From: Phocaeicola sp.
GTDB taxonomy: Bacteria; Bacteroidota; Bacteroidia; Bacteroidales; Bacteroidaceae
Assembly: GCA_029257865.1 (NCBI GenBank)
Contig: JARIAN010000066.1
Location: 1 to 61,943 of the forward strand
Direction of reading: 5' to 3'
DNA length: 61,943 nucleotides
This document shows, piece by piece, positions 16,729 through 26,858 of the stretch. Below the pieces are notes generated by a model, which saw only the letters and a list, made by a program, of their open reading frames with translations, had not been told where the DNA came from and searched no databases. Positions within the stretch are counted from its first letter, which is position 1, and every line of letters starts with the position of its first letter. The position numbers were made by a program, and so were the translations under genes.

Positions 16729-17658
16729 TTATACTATATTATATTTCTTTCCCTGCCAAGCATCACGTTCTACCATCCTTTTCTTCACCCGAGCGGTAAA
16801 CTCATGGTTTTTCAATCCCCAGTCGGGCGCAATGAGCAACTCTTTAGGCGACTGTGAGACAAACCGCTCCAAGACCATATCCGGACGAATATGTTCCACG
16901 TAATCTATCACCAAATCAATATACTCATCGGCTGTAAAAAGATGAAAATCAGTGGGGTCCTGCTCGTATTCATGAGCCATACGAGTTCCTTTTATCAATT
17001 GCAACTGATGCATCTTCAAGGTAGTGAGCGGAAGTTGAGACAAGGTAGCTGCCTGCTTCATCAGTCCTTCCCGCTCCTCTCCCGGCAATCCGAGAATGAC
17101 ATGTCCTCCAGTAAGGATACCACGGGCGGCAGTACGTTCCACTGCCTCACGGGCACATGCAAAATCATGTCCACGGTTGATACGCATCAAGGTGGCATCA
17201 TCTGTACTCTCAATGCCATACTCCACCATGAGGAAAGTGTTTTTCGCAAGTCCCTCCAGATAGTCTAGCAAATCATTAGGCATACAGTCAGGACGTGTAC
17301 CGATTACCAGTCCCACTACTCCATCGACCTCCAATGCCTCCTCATACATGCGCTTCAAGTTTTCCAACTCCCCATAAGTATTGGTATAAGCCTGAAAATA
17401 TGCGAGGTATTTCATCTGAGGATATTTACGAGAGAAGAATTGCTTTCCTTCCTCCAACTGTACTCTTACAGTCTTTTCTGTACGACAATAGACCGGATTG
17501 AATGTCTGGTTATTGCAATAAGTACACCCTCCAAACCCTTTTACTCCATCACGGTTGGGACAAGTAAATCCAGCATTAACCGACAACTTCTGTACCTTGT
17601 AAGGAAAGTGACGAGACATGAAGGTGGAAAAATCGTTATATCGCAGTTTATTATCCAT
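16729..17658 (-). CDS. TIGR01212-like radical SAM protein (YhcC type)
   Basis: A 309-residue protein. Start Met 17658 was preferred over 17745 because a promoter motif lies at 17679-17686 and the MDNKLRYNDF start fits the family. The iron-sulfur cluster cysteines are in FTCPNRDGVKGFGGCTYCNN, the unusual CPNRDG...CxxC pattern of the YhcC group. A TIM-barrel region (GLVIGTRPDCMPNDLLDYL, HVILGLPGEE) follows. Members of this family have been linked to bacterial metabolism and tRNA-type chemistry, but the reaction is not settled. It is first in a two-gene unit with the flavodiiron protein. Confidence 0.85.
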   Translation of the reverse strand: MDNKLRYNDFSTFMSRHFPYKVQKLSVNAGFTCPNRDGVKGFGGCTYCNNQTFNPVYCRTEKTVRVQLEEGKQFFSRKYPQMKYLAYFQAYTNTYGELENLKRMYEEALEVDGVVGLVIGTRPDCMPNDLLDYLEGLAKNTFLMVEYGIESTDDATLMRINRGHDFACAREAVERTAARGILTGGHVILGLPGEEREGLMKQAATLSQLPLTTLKMHQLQLIKGTRMAHEYEQDPTDFHLFTADEYIDLVIDYVEHIRPDMVLERFVSQSPKELLIAPDWGLKNHEFTARVKKRMVERDAWQGKKYNIV

Positions 17659-17678
17659 ATACAATTTTAAAATGTATA

Positions 17679-17686
17679 CAAAGATA
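17679..17686 (-). promoter_or_regulatory. Promoter -7 element of the radical SAM/flavodiiron unit
   Basis: TATCTTTG on the minus strand, 21 bases ahead of the radical SAM start at 17658. Confidence 0.6.
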
Positions 17687-17795
17687 ATGGTATTTTTTGA
17701 AACTGCCGAAAGATTCAAATGGGATGATACCCCACAAACTTTCAATTTATAAATAATTACAATTAGAAATGTATTTTGTAAAAATAGCTTTTACC

Positions 17796-17847
17796 ACTTA
17801 AAAGAAAAGGTCTCTCCAACTTCTTATCATGAAGCCAAAGAGACCTT
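17796..17847 (-). terminator. Terminator of the M13 peptidase gene
   Basis: AAGGTCTCT (17807-17815) and AGAGACCTT (17839-17847) form a perfect 9-bp stem; on the minus strand it is followed by TTCTTTT. It lies 25 bases past the stop at 17872. Confidence 0.8.
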
Positions 17848-17871
17848 GCTGATTATACTTATATCTGAAAA

Positions 17872-19905
17872 TTACCAAATATTCACTCGCTTTTCAGGAG
17901 CTACATACAGAGGATCCTTTTCTGTGATATGGAATGCATCATACCATGCCTGAATATGTGGCAAAGCACCATTTACGCGCCATTCTCCCAAAGCATGAGG
18001 ATCTGATTTAGTACGTGCACGGATATCCTCTTCACGGATATTGCCAGCCCATACATTAGCATAGGCCAAGAAGAAACGTTGTTCTGGAGTGAATCCATCT
18101 TCTTCTTTCAACGGATTTTCAGCTACAGCCTTCTGGTATGCCAGATAAGAAACCTGCAAGCCTCCATGGTCTGCCAAATTCTCTCCCAATGTCAACTTAC
18201 CGTTACATTTAAGTCCTGGCAATACTTCTATATTTCCAAAGAAATCTTCCATCACCTTGGTACGCGCTTCAAAACGTGCAGCGTCTTCCGGAGCCCACCA
18301 GTAAGTCAGATTACCATTCTTGTCGAACTGACGGCCCTGGTCATCGAATCCGTGAGTCATTTCATGACCGATAACCACACCGATGGCACCATAGTTGAAA
18401 GCATCGTCTGCATTCATGTCAAAGAAAGGATACTGCAAGATACCGGCAGGGAAACAGATTTCATTTGTAGTAGGATTGTAATACGCATTGATTGTCTGAG
18501 GAGTCATCAACCATTCATCCTTGTCAACCGGCTTACCCAAACGAGCATACATATCATCCAATCCCCACTTGCTGGCACGGCACATATTAGCCCAGTAAGA
18601 ATCTTTCTTGATTTCCAGTTTTGAATAGTCTTTCCACTTGTCTGGATAGCCCACTTTCACATGGAAAGCATTCAGTTTTTCCAATGCTTTCACTTTGGTG
18701 CTGTCACTCATCCAGTCCTGAGCCTGAATACGTTCGCCCAAAGCAACCTGCAAGTTCTTCACCAGTTTCTGCATACGTTCTTTAGCAGCTGCAGGGAAGT
18801 ACTTCTCTACATACATCTGGCCTACAGCTTCACCCAATGTGTTTTCTACTGCCGATACCGCACGTTTCCATCTTGGAGAATTTACCTGACGACCAGAAAG
18901 TACCTTTCCGTAGAAATCAAAACGAGCAGCAACAAAATCATCACTCAAGGTAGAAGCTGCCGCATCAAGCAAGTTGTACTGCATATAAGAAATGTGCTTA
19001 GACACAGGAAGTGTATTGAGCAAATTCTCTACAGCCTTAATCGGCTCAATCTGACATACGTTCAATTCCGCAAACTGTGCCACACCAAGTCCTTTCAGAT
19101 AAGTGTTCCAGTCGATACCTGGGAATGTCTTCACAAACTGGTCGAACGACATCTTGTGATAATTTGCTTCCGGATCACGCTGCTGCACTGCGCTGAATGA
19201 TTCTTTAGCAATAGCAGTTTCAATTTCCATTACATCTGCCATCTTCTGCTGAGCCTCTGCTTCTGAACATCCAGCCAACACAAACAATTTAGCAATGTAT
19301 TTCTTATAATTCTCACGAATATTTACGGTAACATCATCATTGTCCAGATAATATTCTTTCTCGCCCAAGTTAATGCCCGACTGTGCAATCTGGAAGATAT
19401 TCATATCGCTATTCTTTGAATCGGCATAAACATAGCTAGAAAAATAAGTACCTACTCCACAATTCAAGAGTTCCACCATCATGGGCACCAACTCACTCTT
19501 GTCTTTCAGTCCTGCAATCTTATCCAACTGTACTTTTACCGGTGCAATACCTTGTTCGTTACGAGCTACGCTGTCCATAGCCAAGTTATACAAATCACCG
19601 ATTTTCTGTCCCAAACTGCCTGCTGGATTTTCTTTTGCAGCCATATCCTCAATCAGTTCCAACAACTGCTTACGGTTATTTTCAATCAGCATATCAAAAG
19701 TTCCATAACGAGAGTACTCGTCAGTAAGCGGATTGTTTTTCATCCATCCACCACATGCATAACGATAAAAATCAGTTCCTACTGCTACGGTAGTATCCAA
19801 GTTAGCCAGTTCAATACCTGTTGTATTGTGCGCTTCTTTACCACCGAAACATCCTACCATTGTAGTTGCCATTACAGCCAATGCTACAAAATGTTTCTTT
19901 TTCAT
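17872..19905 (-). CDS. M13 family zinc metallopeptidase lipoprotein (PepO-like)
   Basis: A 677-residue exported endopeptidase of the neprilysin family. The N-terminus MKKKHFVALAVMATTMVGC is a lipoprotein signal with Cys19 as the likely acylated residue. The zinc motif is VIGHEMTHGFDDQG, with the NAYYNPTTNEICFPAGILQ substrate-binding segment upstream and the third ligand in GENLADHGGL. Full family length, no disruption. It probably degrades oligopeptides on the cell envelope. The start at 19905 avoids 29 extra residues ahead of the signal. The gene lies 47 bases downstream of the ABC-F gene and ends at a strong terminator. Confidence 0.9.
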   Translation of the reverse strand: MKKKHFVALAVMATTMVGCFGGKEAHNTTGIELANLDTTVAVGTDFYRYACGGWMKNNPLTDEYSRYGTFDMLIENNRKQLLELIEDMAAKENPAGSLGQKIGDLYNLAMDSVARNEQGIAPVKVQLDKIAGLKDKSELVPMMVELLNCGVGTYFSSYVYADSKNSDMNIFQIAQSGINLGEKEYYLDNDDVTVNIRENYKKYIAKLFVLAGCSEAEAQQKMADVMEIETAIAKESFSAVQQRDPEANYHKMSFDQFVKTFPGIDWNTYLKGLGVAQFAELNVCQIEPIKAVENLLNTLPVSKHISYMQYNLLDAAASTLSDDFVAARFDFYGKVLSGRQVNSPRWKRAVSAVENTLGEAVGQMYVEKYFPAAAKERMQKLVKNLQVALGERIQAQDWMSDSTKVKALEKLNAFHVKVGYPDKWKDYSKLEIKKDSYWANMCRASKWGLDDMYARLGKPVDKDEWLMTPQTINAYYNPTTNEICFPAGILQYPFFDMNADDAFNYGAIGVVIGHEMTHGFDDQGRQFDKNGNLTYWWAPEDAARFEARTKVMEDFFGNIEVLPGLKCNGKLTLGENLADHGGLQVSYLAYQKAVAENPLKEEDGFTPEQRFFLAYANVWAGNIREEDIRARTKSDPHALGEWRVNGALPHIQAWYDAFHITEKDPLYVAPEKRVNIW

Positions 19906-19952
19906 ATTCAATAATTTAATTAATAGTCTTTTTAATCTAAAAACGGTCCGGA

Positions 19953-21887
19953 TTACTGCATTTCTTCCAGTTCCAATGATAAAGTTTCCCATTCCTCTTC
20001 CACATCGGAAATCTGCTTCTTTAAGCCCTGATGAACGTCATATAGCTCCATGTCTGAAGCACCTTCAGGAGTTGCCATCTTGGCTTCTACCATCTTCACC
20101 TCCTCTTCCAAACGAGCAATACGATTTTCACAATCGGCAATCTGCTTTTCCAGCTTACGTATTTTCTTGTTCTGCTCTTTCTGAGCTTCGTACGACAATT
20201 TCTTTTCTGTCAAAGGTTGTTCTTGTAGCTTTTCTTTTTGTCCTGAAGGCGATTGAGTGAGCTGAAGTTCGTTCAGACTTTCCATCTGCTTCTTTTGCAA
20301 GAAATCATAAATACCTCCGATGTGCTCTCTTACCAATCCGCCACCAAATTCATAAACCTTCGTTACAAGTCCATCCAAGAATTCACGGTCATGAGAGACC
20401 ACGATAACCGTCCCGTCAAACTCCTTGATTGCATCTTTTAATACATCTTTAGAACGCATATCCAAGTGATTGGTCGGTTCGTCCAGAATCAGGAAATTCA
20501 CTGGTTCCAGCAACAACTTTATCATAGCCAAACGACTTCTTTCTCCTCCGGAAAGCACCTTCACTTTCTTGTCTGAAGCCTCTCCGCCAAACATGAATGC
20601 TCCCAAAATATCACGGATACGAAGACGGATATCTCCTTGCGCCACTCTATCAATAGTATCGAACACCGTTAGGTTATCATCGAGCAACTGCGCCTGGTTC
20701 TGTGCAAAATATCCAATCTGCACATTATGTCCAATCACCAGTTTCCCTTCATAAGGAATCTGATCCATGATACACTTTACCAGCGTCGACTTTCCTTCGC
20801 CGTTTTTTCCTACAAAAGCAACTTTCTCACCACGATTAATCGTTAAATCCACATCATGGAAAACTGTATGCTCACCATAAGCTTTCTTCACGCCTTCACA
20901 AATTACCGGATAATTTCCCGAACGCATTGCCGGCGCAAATTTCAAACGCAATGTAGCCGTATCTTCCTGATCAACTTCTATCGGGACAATTTTCTCCAAC
21001 TGCTTGATGCGGCTTTGCACCTGCACCGCCTTAGTAGCTTTATACCGGAAACGGTCAATAAAATCTTCGGTTTCCTTTATTTCCTTCTGCTGATTCTCGT
21101 ATGCACGAAGCTGCTGTTCACGACGCTCTTTACGAAGAACCACAAACTCATTATAAGATACTTTGTAATCGTAAGCCCGCCCACAAGAAATCTCTATCGT
21201 ACGATTAGTAACATTGTTGATAAACGCACGGTCATGACTCACCAAAACCACTGCTCCCGAACTGACCTTCAAGAAATTCTCCAGCCATTGAATACTTTCA
21301 ATATCCAAATGGTTAGTAGGCTCATCCAGCAATAACACATCCGGTCTGCGAAGAAGCAACTTAGCCAATTCGATTCGCATTCTCCATCCTCCACTGAACT
21401 CACTGGTAGGCCGCTCAAAGTCAGAACGATTAAATCCCAATCCGGTAAGTGTACGTTCTATTTCAGCCTTATAATTAGTACCTCCCATCATCAGGAAACG
21501 TTCATTCTCATGTGTGAAACTGTCAATCAGTTCATGATAACTTTCCGATTCATAATCAGTACGGTCAGCCAGTTCTTGATTCATTTTCGCCAGTTTGTCC
21601 TGCAGCTCGAAAATATGTTCGAATGCCATTTCAGCCTCAGCCATCACGGTCCGAGTATCACTCAGTATCATCACCTGCGGAAGGTAGCCGATAGTTATGC
21701 CACGCTGCACCGCCACCACTCCCGCCGTAGGCTGCTGAAGTCCGGAAAGAATTTTCAGCATAGTCGACTTTCCTGCTCCATTCTTACCGACCAGAGCAAT
21801 GCGGTCTTTACGGTTTATCACAAAAGAAACATCCTGAAAAAGAGGAGTTACTCCAAATTCAACTTTTAGCCCTTCTACTGAAATCAT
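19953..21887 (-). CDS. ABC-F family ATPase
   Basis: A 644-residue soluble protein with two ABC ATPase domains in tandem and no membrane segment. Walker A motifs are GKNGAGKST (about residue 34) and GKNGEGKST (about 358). Signature motifs are EFSGGWRMR and VLSGGERSR, and both copies have LDEPTNHLD Walker B segments. A charged arm/linker (RKERREQQLRAYENQQKEIKE) joins the domains and the C-terminus is a coiled coil (about residues 565-640). This is the layout of ABC-F proteins such as Uup and YheS, which act on ribosomes. Antibiotic resistance is not implied; the long C-terminal coiled coil resembles housekeeping types. Confidence 0.88.
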   Translation of the reverse strand: MISVEGLKVEFGVTPLFQDVSFVINRKDRIALVGKNGAGKSTMLKILSGLQQPTAGVVAVQRGITIGYLPQVMILSDTRTVMAEAEMAFEHIFELQDKLAKMNQELADRTDYESESYHELIDSFTHENERFLMMGGTNYKAEIERTLTGLGFNRSDFERPTSEFSGGWRMRIELAKLLLRRPDVLLLDEPTNHLDIESIQWLENFLKVSSGAVVLVSHDRAFINNVTNRTIEISCGRAYDYKVSYNEFVVLRKERREQQLRAYENQQKEIKETEDFIDRFRYKATKAVQVQSRIKQLEKIVPIEVDQEDTATLRLKFAPAMRSGNYPVICEGVKKAYGEHTVFHDVDLTINRGEKVAFVGKNGEGKSTLVKCIMDQIPYEGKLVIGHNVQIGYFAQNQAQLLDDNLTVFDTIDRVAQGDIRLRIRDILGAFMFGGEASDKKVKVLSGGERSRLAMIKLLLEPVNFLILDEPTNHLDMRSKDVLKDAIKEFDGTVIVVSHDREFLDGLVTKVYEFGGGLVREHIGGIYDFLQKKQMESLNELQLTQSPSGQKEKLQEQPLTEKKLSYEAQKEQNKKIRKLEKQIADCENRIARLEEEVKMVEAKMATPEGASDMELYDVHQGLKKQISDVEEEWETLSLELEEMQ

Positions 21888-22135
21888 AAATAAAGAATGT
21901 AAATTTCACATATATCTCTCAGACAGCACCTCAAACGACAAGCGCACCATGCCTTGTCCAGCTGTCACTTTATAGAAAATGAAGGATCCGGTAAGCATAC
22001 ACAATGATGCATACAAGACCCTTCATCCTAATTACATACCCTCCAATTCAAGGGTTTCAAATTCCACCATTATCATCTGCTCCATTATTTCAGCAATATT
22101 CCTCCGTCCATAATAGAGCCACACAATCAGCAGGA

Positions 22136-23407
22136 TTATTTTTCAGTGTAACGTTCGATAGTCTGCTCACGGTCCGGTCCTACTGAAACAATCTTCACCG
22201 GAGTTCCAAGTTGTTCTTCCAAGAATGAGATGTACGCGTTGAACTCTTCTGGGAATTCATCTTCACTAGTCATCTTGGTCATATCTGTTTTCCATCCTGG
22301 CATTTCCACGTAAATAGGTTCTACCCCTTCAGTAATATCGTATGGGAAATAATCAATTTCCTCGCCATTCACCTTATAAGCCACACAAGCCTTGATGGTA
22401 TCAAAAGCATCCAACACGTCACTCTTCATCAAGATAAGCTGAGTCACCCCATTTACCATGATAGAATAGCGCAGCGCTACCAAGTCAACCCATCCGCAAC
22501 GACGTTCACGTCCGGTAACAGCACCATATTCGTGGCCCAATGCACGGATAGTCTTTCCGGTTTCATCAAACAGTTCTGTAGGGAAAGGACCTGCACCGAC
22601 ACGAGTACAGTAAGCTTTCATGATACCATAAACTTCGCCAATCTTATTAGGGCCCAGTCCCAATCCGGTACAAGCACCTGCACAAATAGTATTTGAAGAA
22701 GTAACGAATGGATAAGAGCCGAAGTCCACATCAAGCATAGTACCCTGTGCACCTTCACATAACACACTCTTGCCGTCCTTCAACAGGTTATTGATTTCAT
22801 GTTCGCTGTCAACCAAATGGAATGTGCGCAAATATTCAATACCTTCCAGCCACTGCTTTTCAAGTTCAGTGATGTCATATTCATAGTTCAAACTCTTCAG
22901 AATCTGTTCGTGACGAGCTTTTGCTGCAGCGTATTTTTCTTCAAAATGACAAAGAATATCACCTACACGCAATCCTGTACGGCTTACCTTATCTGTATAA
23001 GTAGGACCGATACCCTTACCTGTAGTACCAACCTTTGCAGCTCCCTTGGCAGCTTCATAAGCCGCATCCAAGATACGGTGAGTAGGCAATATAAGATGAG
23101 CTTTCTTAGAAATGTGCAAACGTTCCTTTAATGGATGTCCACTTGCTTCAAGAGCTTCAGCCTCAGCTTTAAACAAAGAAGGGTCAAGCACCACACCGTT
23201 ACCAATAATATTTACCTTATTTCCCTGGAAAATTCCCGAAGGGATAGAGCGGAGTACATATTTCTGTCCTTCAAATTCCAATGTATGACCAGCATTAGGT
23301 CCTCCCTGAAAACGGGCAACAACATCGTAACGTGGAGTCAATACATCGACTACTTTACCTTTACCTTCATCGCCCCACTGCAAACCTAGCAAAACGTCTA
23401 CTTTCAT
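22136..23407 (-). CDS. purA: Adenylosuccinate synthetase
   Basis: A 423-residue enzyme that joins IMP and aspartate using GTP to form adenylosuccinate, the first committed step to AMP. The N-terminal GTP-binding loop LLGLQWGDEGKGK (residues 5-17), the GGPNAGHT IMP loop, GTTGKGIGPTY and the ARVGAGPFPTEL-type segment (here TRVGAGPFPTEL) are all present. Full length. It is 22 bases downstream of the Fur-family gene, so the two are likely co-transcribed, an arrangement I recall from other Bacteroides. Confidence 0.95.
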   Translation of the reverse strand: MKVDVLLGLQWGDEGKGKVVDVLTPRYDVVARFQGGPNAGHTLEFEGQKYVLRSIPSGIFQGNKVNIIGNGVVLDPSLFKAEAEALEASGHPLKERLHISKKAHLILPTHRILDAAYEAAKGAAKVGTTGKGIGPTYTDKVSRTGLRVGDILCHFEEKYAAAKARHEQILKSLNYEYDITELEKQWLEGIEYLRTFHLVDSEHEINNLLKDGKSVLCEGAQGTMLDVDFGSYPFVTSSNTICAGACTGLGLGPNKIGEVYGIMKAYCTRVGAGPFPTELFDETGKTIRALGHEYGAVTGRERRCGWVDLVALRYSIMVNGVTQLILMKSDVLDAFDTIKACVAYKVNGEEIDYFPYDITEGVEPIYVEMPGWKTDMTKMTSEDEFPEEFNAYISFLEEQLGTPVKIVSVGPDREQTIERYTEK

Positions 23408-23429
23408 GTTTCTCTATATTTTATAAAAT

Positions 23430-23891
23430 CTATTTAGTCTTTTTCTTTTTCGCTACCATGCACTTGCTGCACAATCCATAAATATACAAGGAATAATGCG
23501 ACACTTGAAATCCCCTGAGTTTAGTATTGGCAATAGCCTGCTTCAAAGCTTCGTCTTCAAATTCCGAAACTTTGCCACAGGAAGTACAAATCATATGATG
23601 ATGAGTTTCATTGTTATACGAACGCTCATACTGCGATGTGTTTCCAAACTGATGCTTGATGACCAGTCCTGCATCTATCAGCAATATAATCGTATTATAG
23701 AGTGTAGCACGGCTGACACGGAACTTTTCCTTTTCAGCCATATATGAATACAAGGTATCGACATCAAAATGCCCCTTAATGGAATAGATAGTTTCAAGTA
23801 TAGCGTACCGTTCAGGCGTCTTGCGATGCCCGTTCTTCTGCAGGTAGTCTGTCAGAATCTGCTTTACCTTATCCTTTATCTGTTCATCCAT
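23430..23891 (-). CDS. Fur/PerR family metal- or peroxide-sensing regulator
   Basis: A 153-residue regulator starting at MDEQIKDKVK; an alternative start four codons upstream (23903) would leave almost no leader after the promoter at 23912. A winged helix (GHRKTPERYAILETI, VSRATLYNTIILLIDAGLV) is followed by the metal-binding dimerisation domain with THHHMICTSCGK and a second CxxC in GLCSKCMV. Four cysteines suggest a structural zinc site. Family members sense iron, zinc or peroxide; which applies here cannot be told from sequence alone. It is transcribed ahead of purA. The C-terminus is lysine-rich (KKKKTK). Confidence 0.85.
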   Translation of the reverse strand: MDEQIKDKVKQILTDYLQKNGHRKTPERYAILETIYSIKGHFDVDTLYSYMAEKEKFRVSRATLYNTIILLIDAGLVIKHQFGNTSQYERSYNNETHHHMICTSCGKVSEFEDEALKQAIANTKLRGFQVSHYSLYIYGLCSKCMVAKKKKTK

Positions 23892-23911
23892 CAGGTAATC
23901 CATTTGGGTGT

Positions 23912-23919
23912 CAAAATTA
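23912..23919 (-). promoter_or_regulatory. Promoter -7 element of the fur-like/purA unit
   Basis: TAATTTTG on the minus strand, 8 bases beyond the upstream of two possible starts and 20 bases beyond the chosen one. Confidence 0.5.
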
Positions 23920-23983
23920 CTCTTTATTTATGTAAACCAAAAAAATTACGACAATTAAATTCTCTCCAAGCGGTTATTTTCAA

Positions 23984-24649
23984 TCAAAATTCAATATCAG
24001 CCTTGATTTCGTCTATCAACAAACGAATTTCCGGCATGGCATTTTTGCTGATAATACCCAACTGCTTGCTCAAATTCTTACGGTTTTCACGCGTCTGCAA
24101 ACCAAACTTGCGCAAAGACAGGGCAGCGGATTTACGTACAGCCAGCGACTCATCTTCCAGCGCCGCCAAGGCTTGGTCTAAGAATTCAGCCTCCGCACGC
24201 TCATTCAACTCCATTCCCTTCATCAGAAGGCGGGCCATCAACATAAAGCCACACAGCTGGAAATATTCTCTTTCATCTGCCATCCAGCAGAACACCACTT
24301 CGGATGCATAAGGCAAATGCTGAAAAAGATTCATCACAGTATATTCCGCCAGTTCCGGATAGTGCATGTCTTCTATCCATATCTCTGCTATTTCTTTATA
24401 ATAGGTGTCGGTCGGCTGCAACAAAGTAGCCATGATTTTACACTCACGGATATTTTCTTTCCACAAAGCCTGAGCCAAATCATGGTCTTTTGGATATTTC
24501 TCCGAAATCTCCTTGATACGAGGATACTCTATCCCAAAGTTCAGTTTATACTGCATCCCCTTGTCACGCATGCTTTGAGACACCAATCCATTCATAAACA
24601 AACGGAACTGCGCCTTCATGTCACGAATTATATCATGTGTATTTTCCAT
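23984..24649 (-). CDS. DNA alkylation repair (AlkD-like) HEAT-repeat protein
   Basis: A 221-residue all-helical protein with HEAT-like repeats, including KLNFGIEYPRIKEISEKYPKDHDLAQALWKENIRECKIMATLL, a segment typical of AlkD/AlkC-type DNA glycosylase relatives. AlkD removes 3- and 7-alkylpurines without base flipping. Whether the catalytic Trp/Asp/Arg set is intact was not established, so a scaffold role is possible. It stands alone between the fur-like gene and the DPP III gene, on the same strand as both. Confidence 0.72.
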   Translation of the reverse strand: MENTHDIIRDMKAQFRLFMNGLVSQSMRDKGMQYKLNFGIEYPRIKEISEKYPKDHDLAQALWKENIRECKIMATLLQPTDTYYKEIAEIWIEDMHYPELAEYTVMNLFQHLPYASEVVFCWMADEREYFQLCGFMLMARLLMKGMELNERAEAEFLDQALAALEDESLAVRKSAALSLRKFGLQTRENRKNLSKQLGIISKNAMPEIRLLIDEIKADIEF

Positions 24650-24800
24650 CTTTCAAAAATTAATCTTATATAGTTATAATTATTCATAGACTGTCACCAA
24701 TACTTGCCACTGTCTATCTTCTCTCAATCCATAAAAATGACCGAGAATAGCTACAAAAATAACAATTTATTCTTAAAAGACCACCTTATCCCTAAAAAGA

Positions 24801-24838
24801 ATCCGGCAAGAGATCGTATGACAGACCTCTTGCCGGAT
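24801..24838 (-). terminator. Terminator of the DPP III gene
   Basis: ATCCGGCAAGAG (24801-24812) and CTCTTGCCGGAT (24827-24838) form a perfect 12-bp stem, followed on the minus strand by TCTTTTT. It lies 21 bases past the stop. Confidence 0.85.
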
Positions 24839-24858
24839 GCTTAATTTTATGTATCTCT

Positions 24859-26820
24859 TTACAGATTAGCATAGTCACGACTATAACGTAACATCTGCTC
24901 TGCGTACCCTTCATCATAAGAAACTGTCACATCCGTAATATGGCCTTCCTTGTCGGTCACTGCCGTATATACCGGATTGACAAATCCCTTATATGGTGCC
25001 AGATTCAATTTACGGTAGCGTTCCAGCACTTCTGTATGCAACTGAGCATCAACTTGTACTCCATATTGCTCTACCAGCAAACGGGCCGCTTCATAATCAC
25101 CTTCGCTCTTGATTCGTTGAATTTCTGCCAAAAGTTCACCAAAAAGCACACGCAGTTTCACATAATCGTTTACACGCACATAACTCTTTCCGTCTACTTT
25201 CACGATTTCCACCACTTTATCGGCACTGCCACGTTCCAATGCCCACCGAGCAATCAGCTGCCGATTGCGCATGTGCGCTTCCTCAATGTTACATCCCGGT
25301 TCAATACGCACCAGCTGAGTCATCAACCCGTTCATCATATATCCATAATACTCCGCTTTATAAGCCTCTGCATCAGGAGTCAACCCCAGTTCCACCAACT
25401 TAGCATCCGGCAAGTAATACAGTCCGAAAAGGTCGGCTCTGGCTTCTTCTACAGTAGAACCGTATGCCTTCAATGCATCGGGATCTACCCCAGGAAGCAG
25501 TTTACCCGAGCCATGTCCTAAACATTCATGCAAATCCGTATGCAAATCATCTGTAATATCAGCATAACGGTCCATCAGCTCCACCTCTTTATCACTATAG
25601 GCAAATTCCTGGCGGAACCCATTTCCACGTGCAGCCTTACTATATGCATCAGTCAGATTACCTATTGTAACCGACTTGGAACCATGTTCGCTTCTAATCC
25701 AGTTGGAGTTAGGGAGATTAATTCCTATGGCACTGGCCGGATATAAATCACCAGCCAAGACAGCAGCAGTGATGACCTTTGCCGAAACCCCTTTTACCTT
25801 TTCCTTCTTAAAACGGCTCTCTACCGGAGAATGGTCTTCAAACCACTGAGCATTTGCACTGATAGTTTCAGTGCGATGAGTAGCCTCCAAATCCTTAAAG
25901 TTGACGATAGACTCCCAACTTGCCTTCAGTCCCAAAGGGTCGCCATAGCTTTCTATGAATCCATTTACAAAATCCACCTGCGACTCAACATCCTTCAGCC
26001 AAGCAATAGAATAATCGTCAAACAATTTCAAGTCGCCGCTGCGATAAAACTCAACCAGCAAGGCTATCACCTTACGCTGCGCTTCATTCTCTGCAACATC
26101 CTTCGCCTTTTCCAACCAGCCGATAATCTTCTCAATGGCAGCCGAATACATTCCGCCTACCTTCCATACTTCTTCCTGCAGTATTCCATCCTTCTTCACC
26201 AGCCTGCTGTTCATCCCATGCATCATCGGGCGAAGCGGGTCGTCGGCCTCTTTTCTTGCAGCATAAAATGCTTCAGCTTCCTCCTGAGTTACCCCCTCAT
26301 AATAATTGGCGGCAGAAGTCACCACCAAATCTTCCCCATCTGCCTGATTCACACGCTTCGACTTTATTTCCGGATTAAAAATCAGCGGGAACAGCTTGTC
26401 ACACATCTCCTGCAAGGTTTCCCCGTCTTTCATAGGAAGGAAAGCCTCATCAATAGTAGCCAAGACATCGGTCAAATAATCTTTAGAAAAGCCCGGCAAA
26501 AATTTATCACACGAATAATGATGATAAATGCCACTAGAAAACCATACTCGTTTTAAATACACCTCAAGCGCCTTAAACGATGCTGTTTCCCGATCTCCTT
26601 TAAAATGGATATAAACCGCCTCCAGCATGCGACGAATCTGCAAATTGTCACATCCATTTTGGTCAAAAAGAATATCTCGGCCCTCAAGAGCCGCTTCCGA
26701 CAAATAATATACCAACTTCTTCTGTTTCAAAGAAAGATTTTCGAAACCTGGAACCCGGTAACGAAGAATCTGCAAGTCGGCAAACTGCTCTACACTATAT
26801 TCAAAAGTATCTTTTTCCAT
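24859..26820 (-). CDS. Dipeptidyl peptidase III-like M49 zinc metallopeptidase
   Basis: A 653-residue protein with the M49 signature HECLGHGSGKL (zinc ligands and catalytic Glu) and the second motif EEARADLFGLYY about 50 residues later. The enzyme removes dipeptides from the N-terminus of short peptides. No signal peptide is apparent, so it is cytosolic as given here. Bacteroides homologues of this family are often labelled dihydrofolate reductase in automatic annotation, which the sequence does not support. It has its own terminator; the intergenic spaces on both sides suggest a single-gene unit. Confidence 0.88.
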   Translation of the reverse strand: MEKDTFEYSVEQFADLQILRYRVPGFENLSLKQKKLVYYLSEAALEGRDILFDQNGCDNLQIRRMLEAVYIHFKGDRETASFKALEVYLKRVWFSSGIYHHYSCDKFLPGFSKDYLTDVLATIDEAFLPMKDGETLQEMCDKLFPLIFNPEIKSKRVNQADGEDLVVTSAANYYEGVTQEEAEAFYAARKEADDPLRPMMHGMNSRLVKKDGILQEEVWKVGGMYSAAIEKIIGWLEKAKDVAENEAQRKVIALLVEFYRSGDLKLFDDYSIAWLKDVESQVDFVNGFIESYGDPLGLKASWESIVNFKDLEATHRTETISANAQWFEDHSPVESRFKKEKVKGVSAKVITAAVLAGDLYPASAIGINLPNSNWIRSEHGSKSVTIGNLTDAYSKAARGNGFRQEFAYSDKEVELMDRYADITDDLHTDLHECLGHGSGKLLPGVDPDALKAYGSTVEEARADLFGLYYLPDAKLVELGLTPDAEAYKAEYYGYMMNGLMTQLVRIEPGCNIEEAHMRNRQLIARWALERGSADKVVEIVKVDGKSYVRVNDYVKLRVLFGELLAEIQRIKSEGDYEAARLLVEQYGVQVDAQLHTEVLERYRKLNLAPYKGFVNPVYTAVTDKEGHITDVTVSYDEGYAEQMLRYSRDYANL

Positions 26821-26858
26821 ATGTAAATTATTTATACAAACCAGTTAAATATAAAAAA

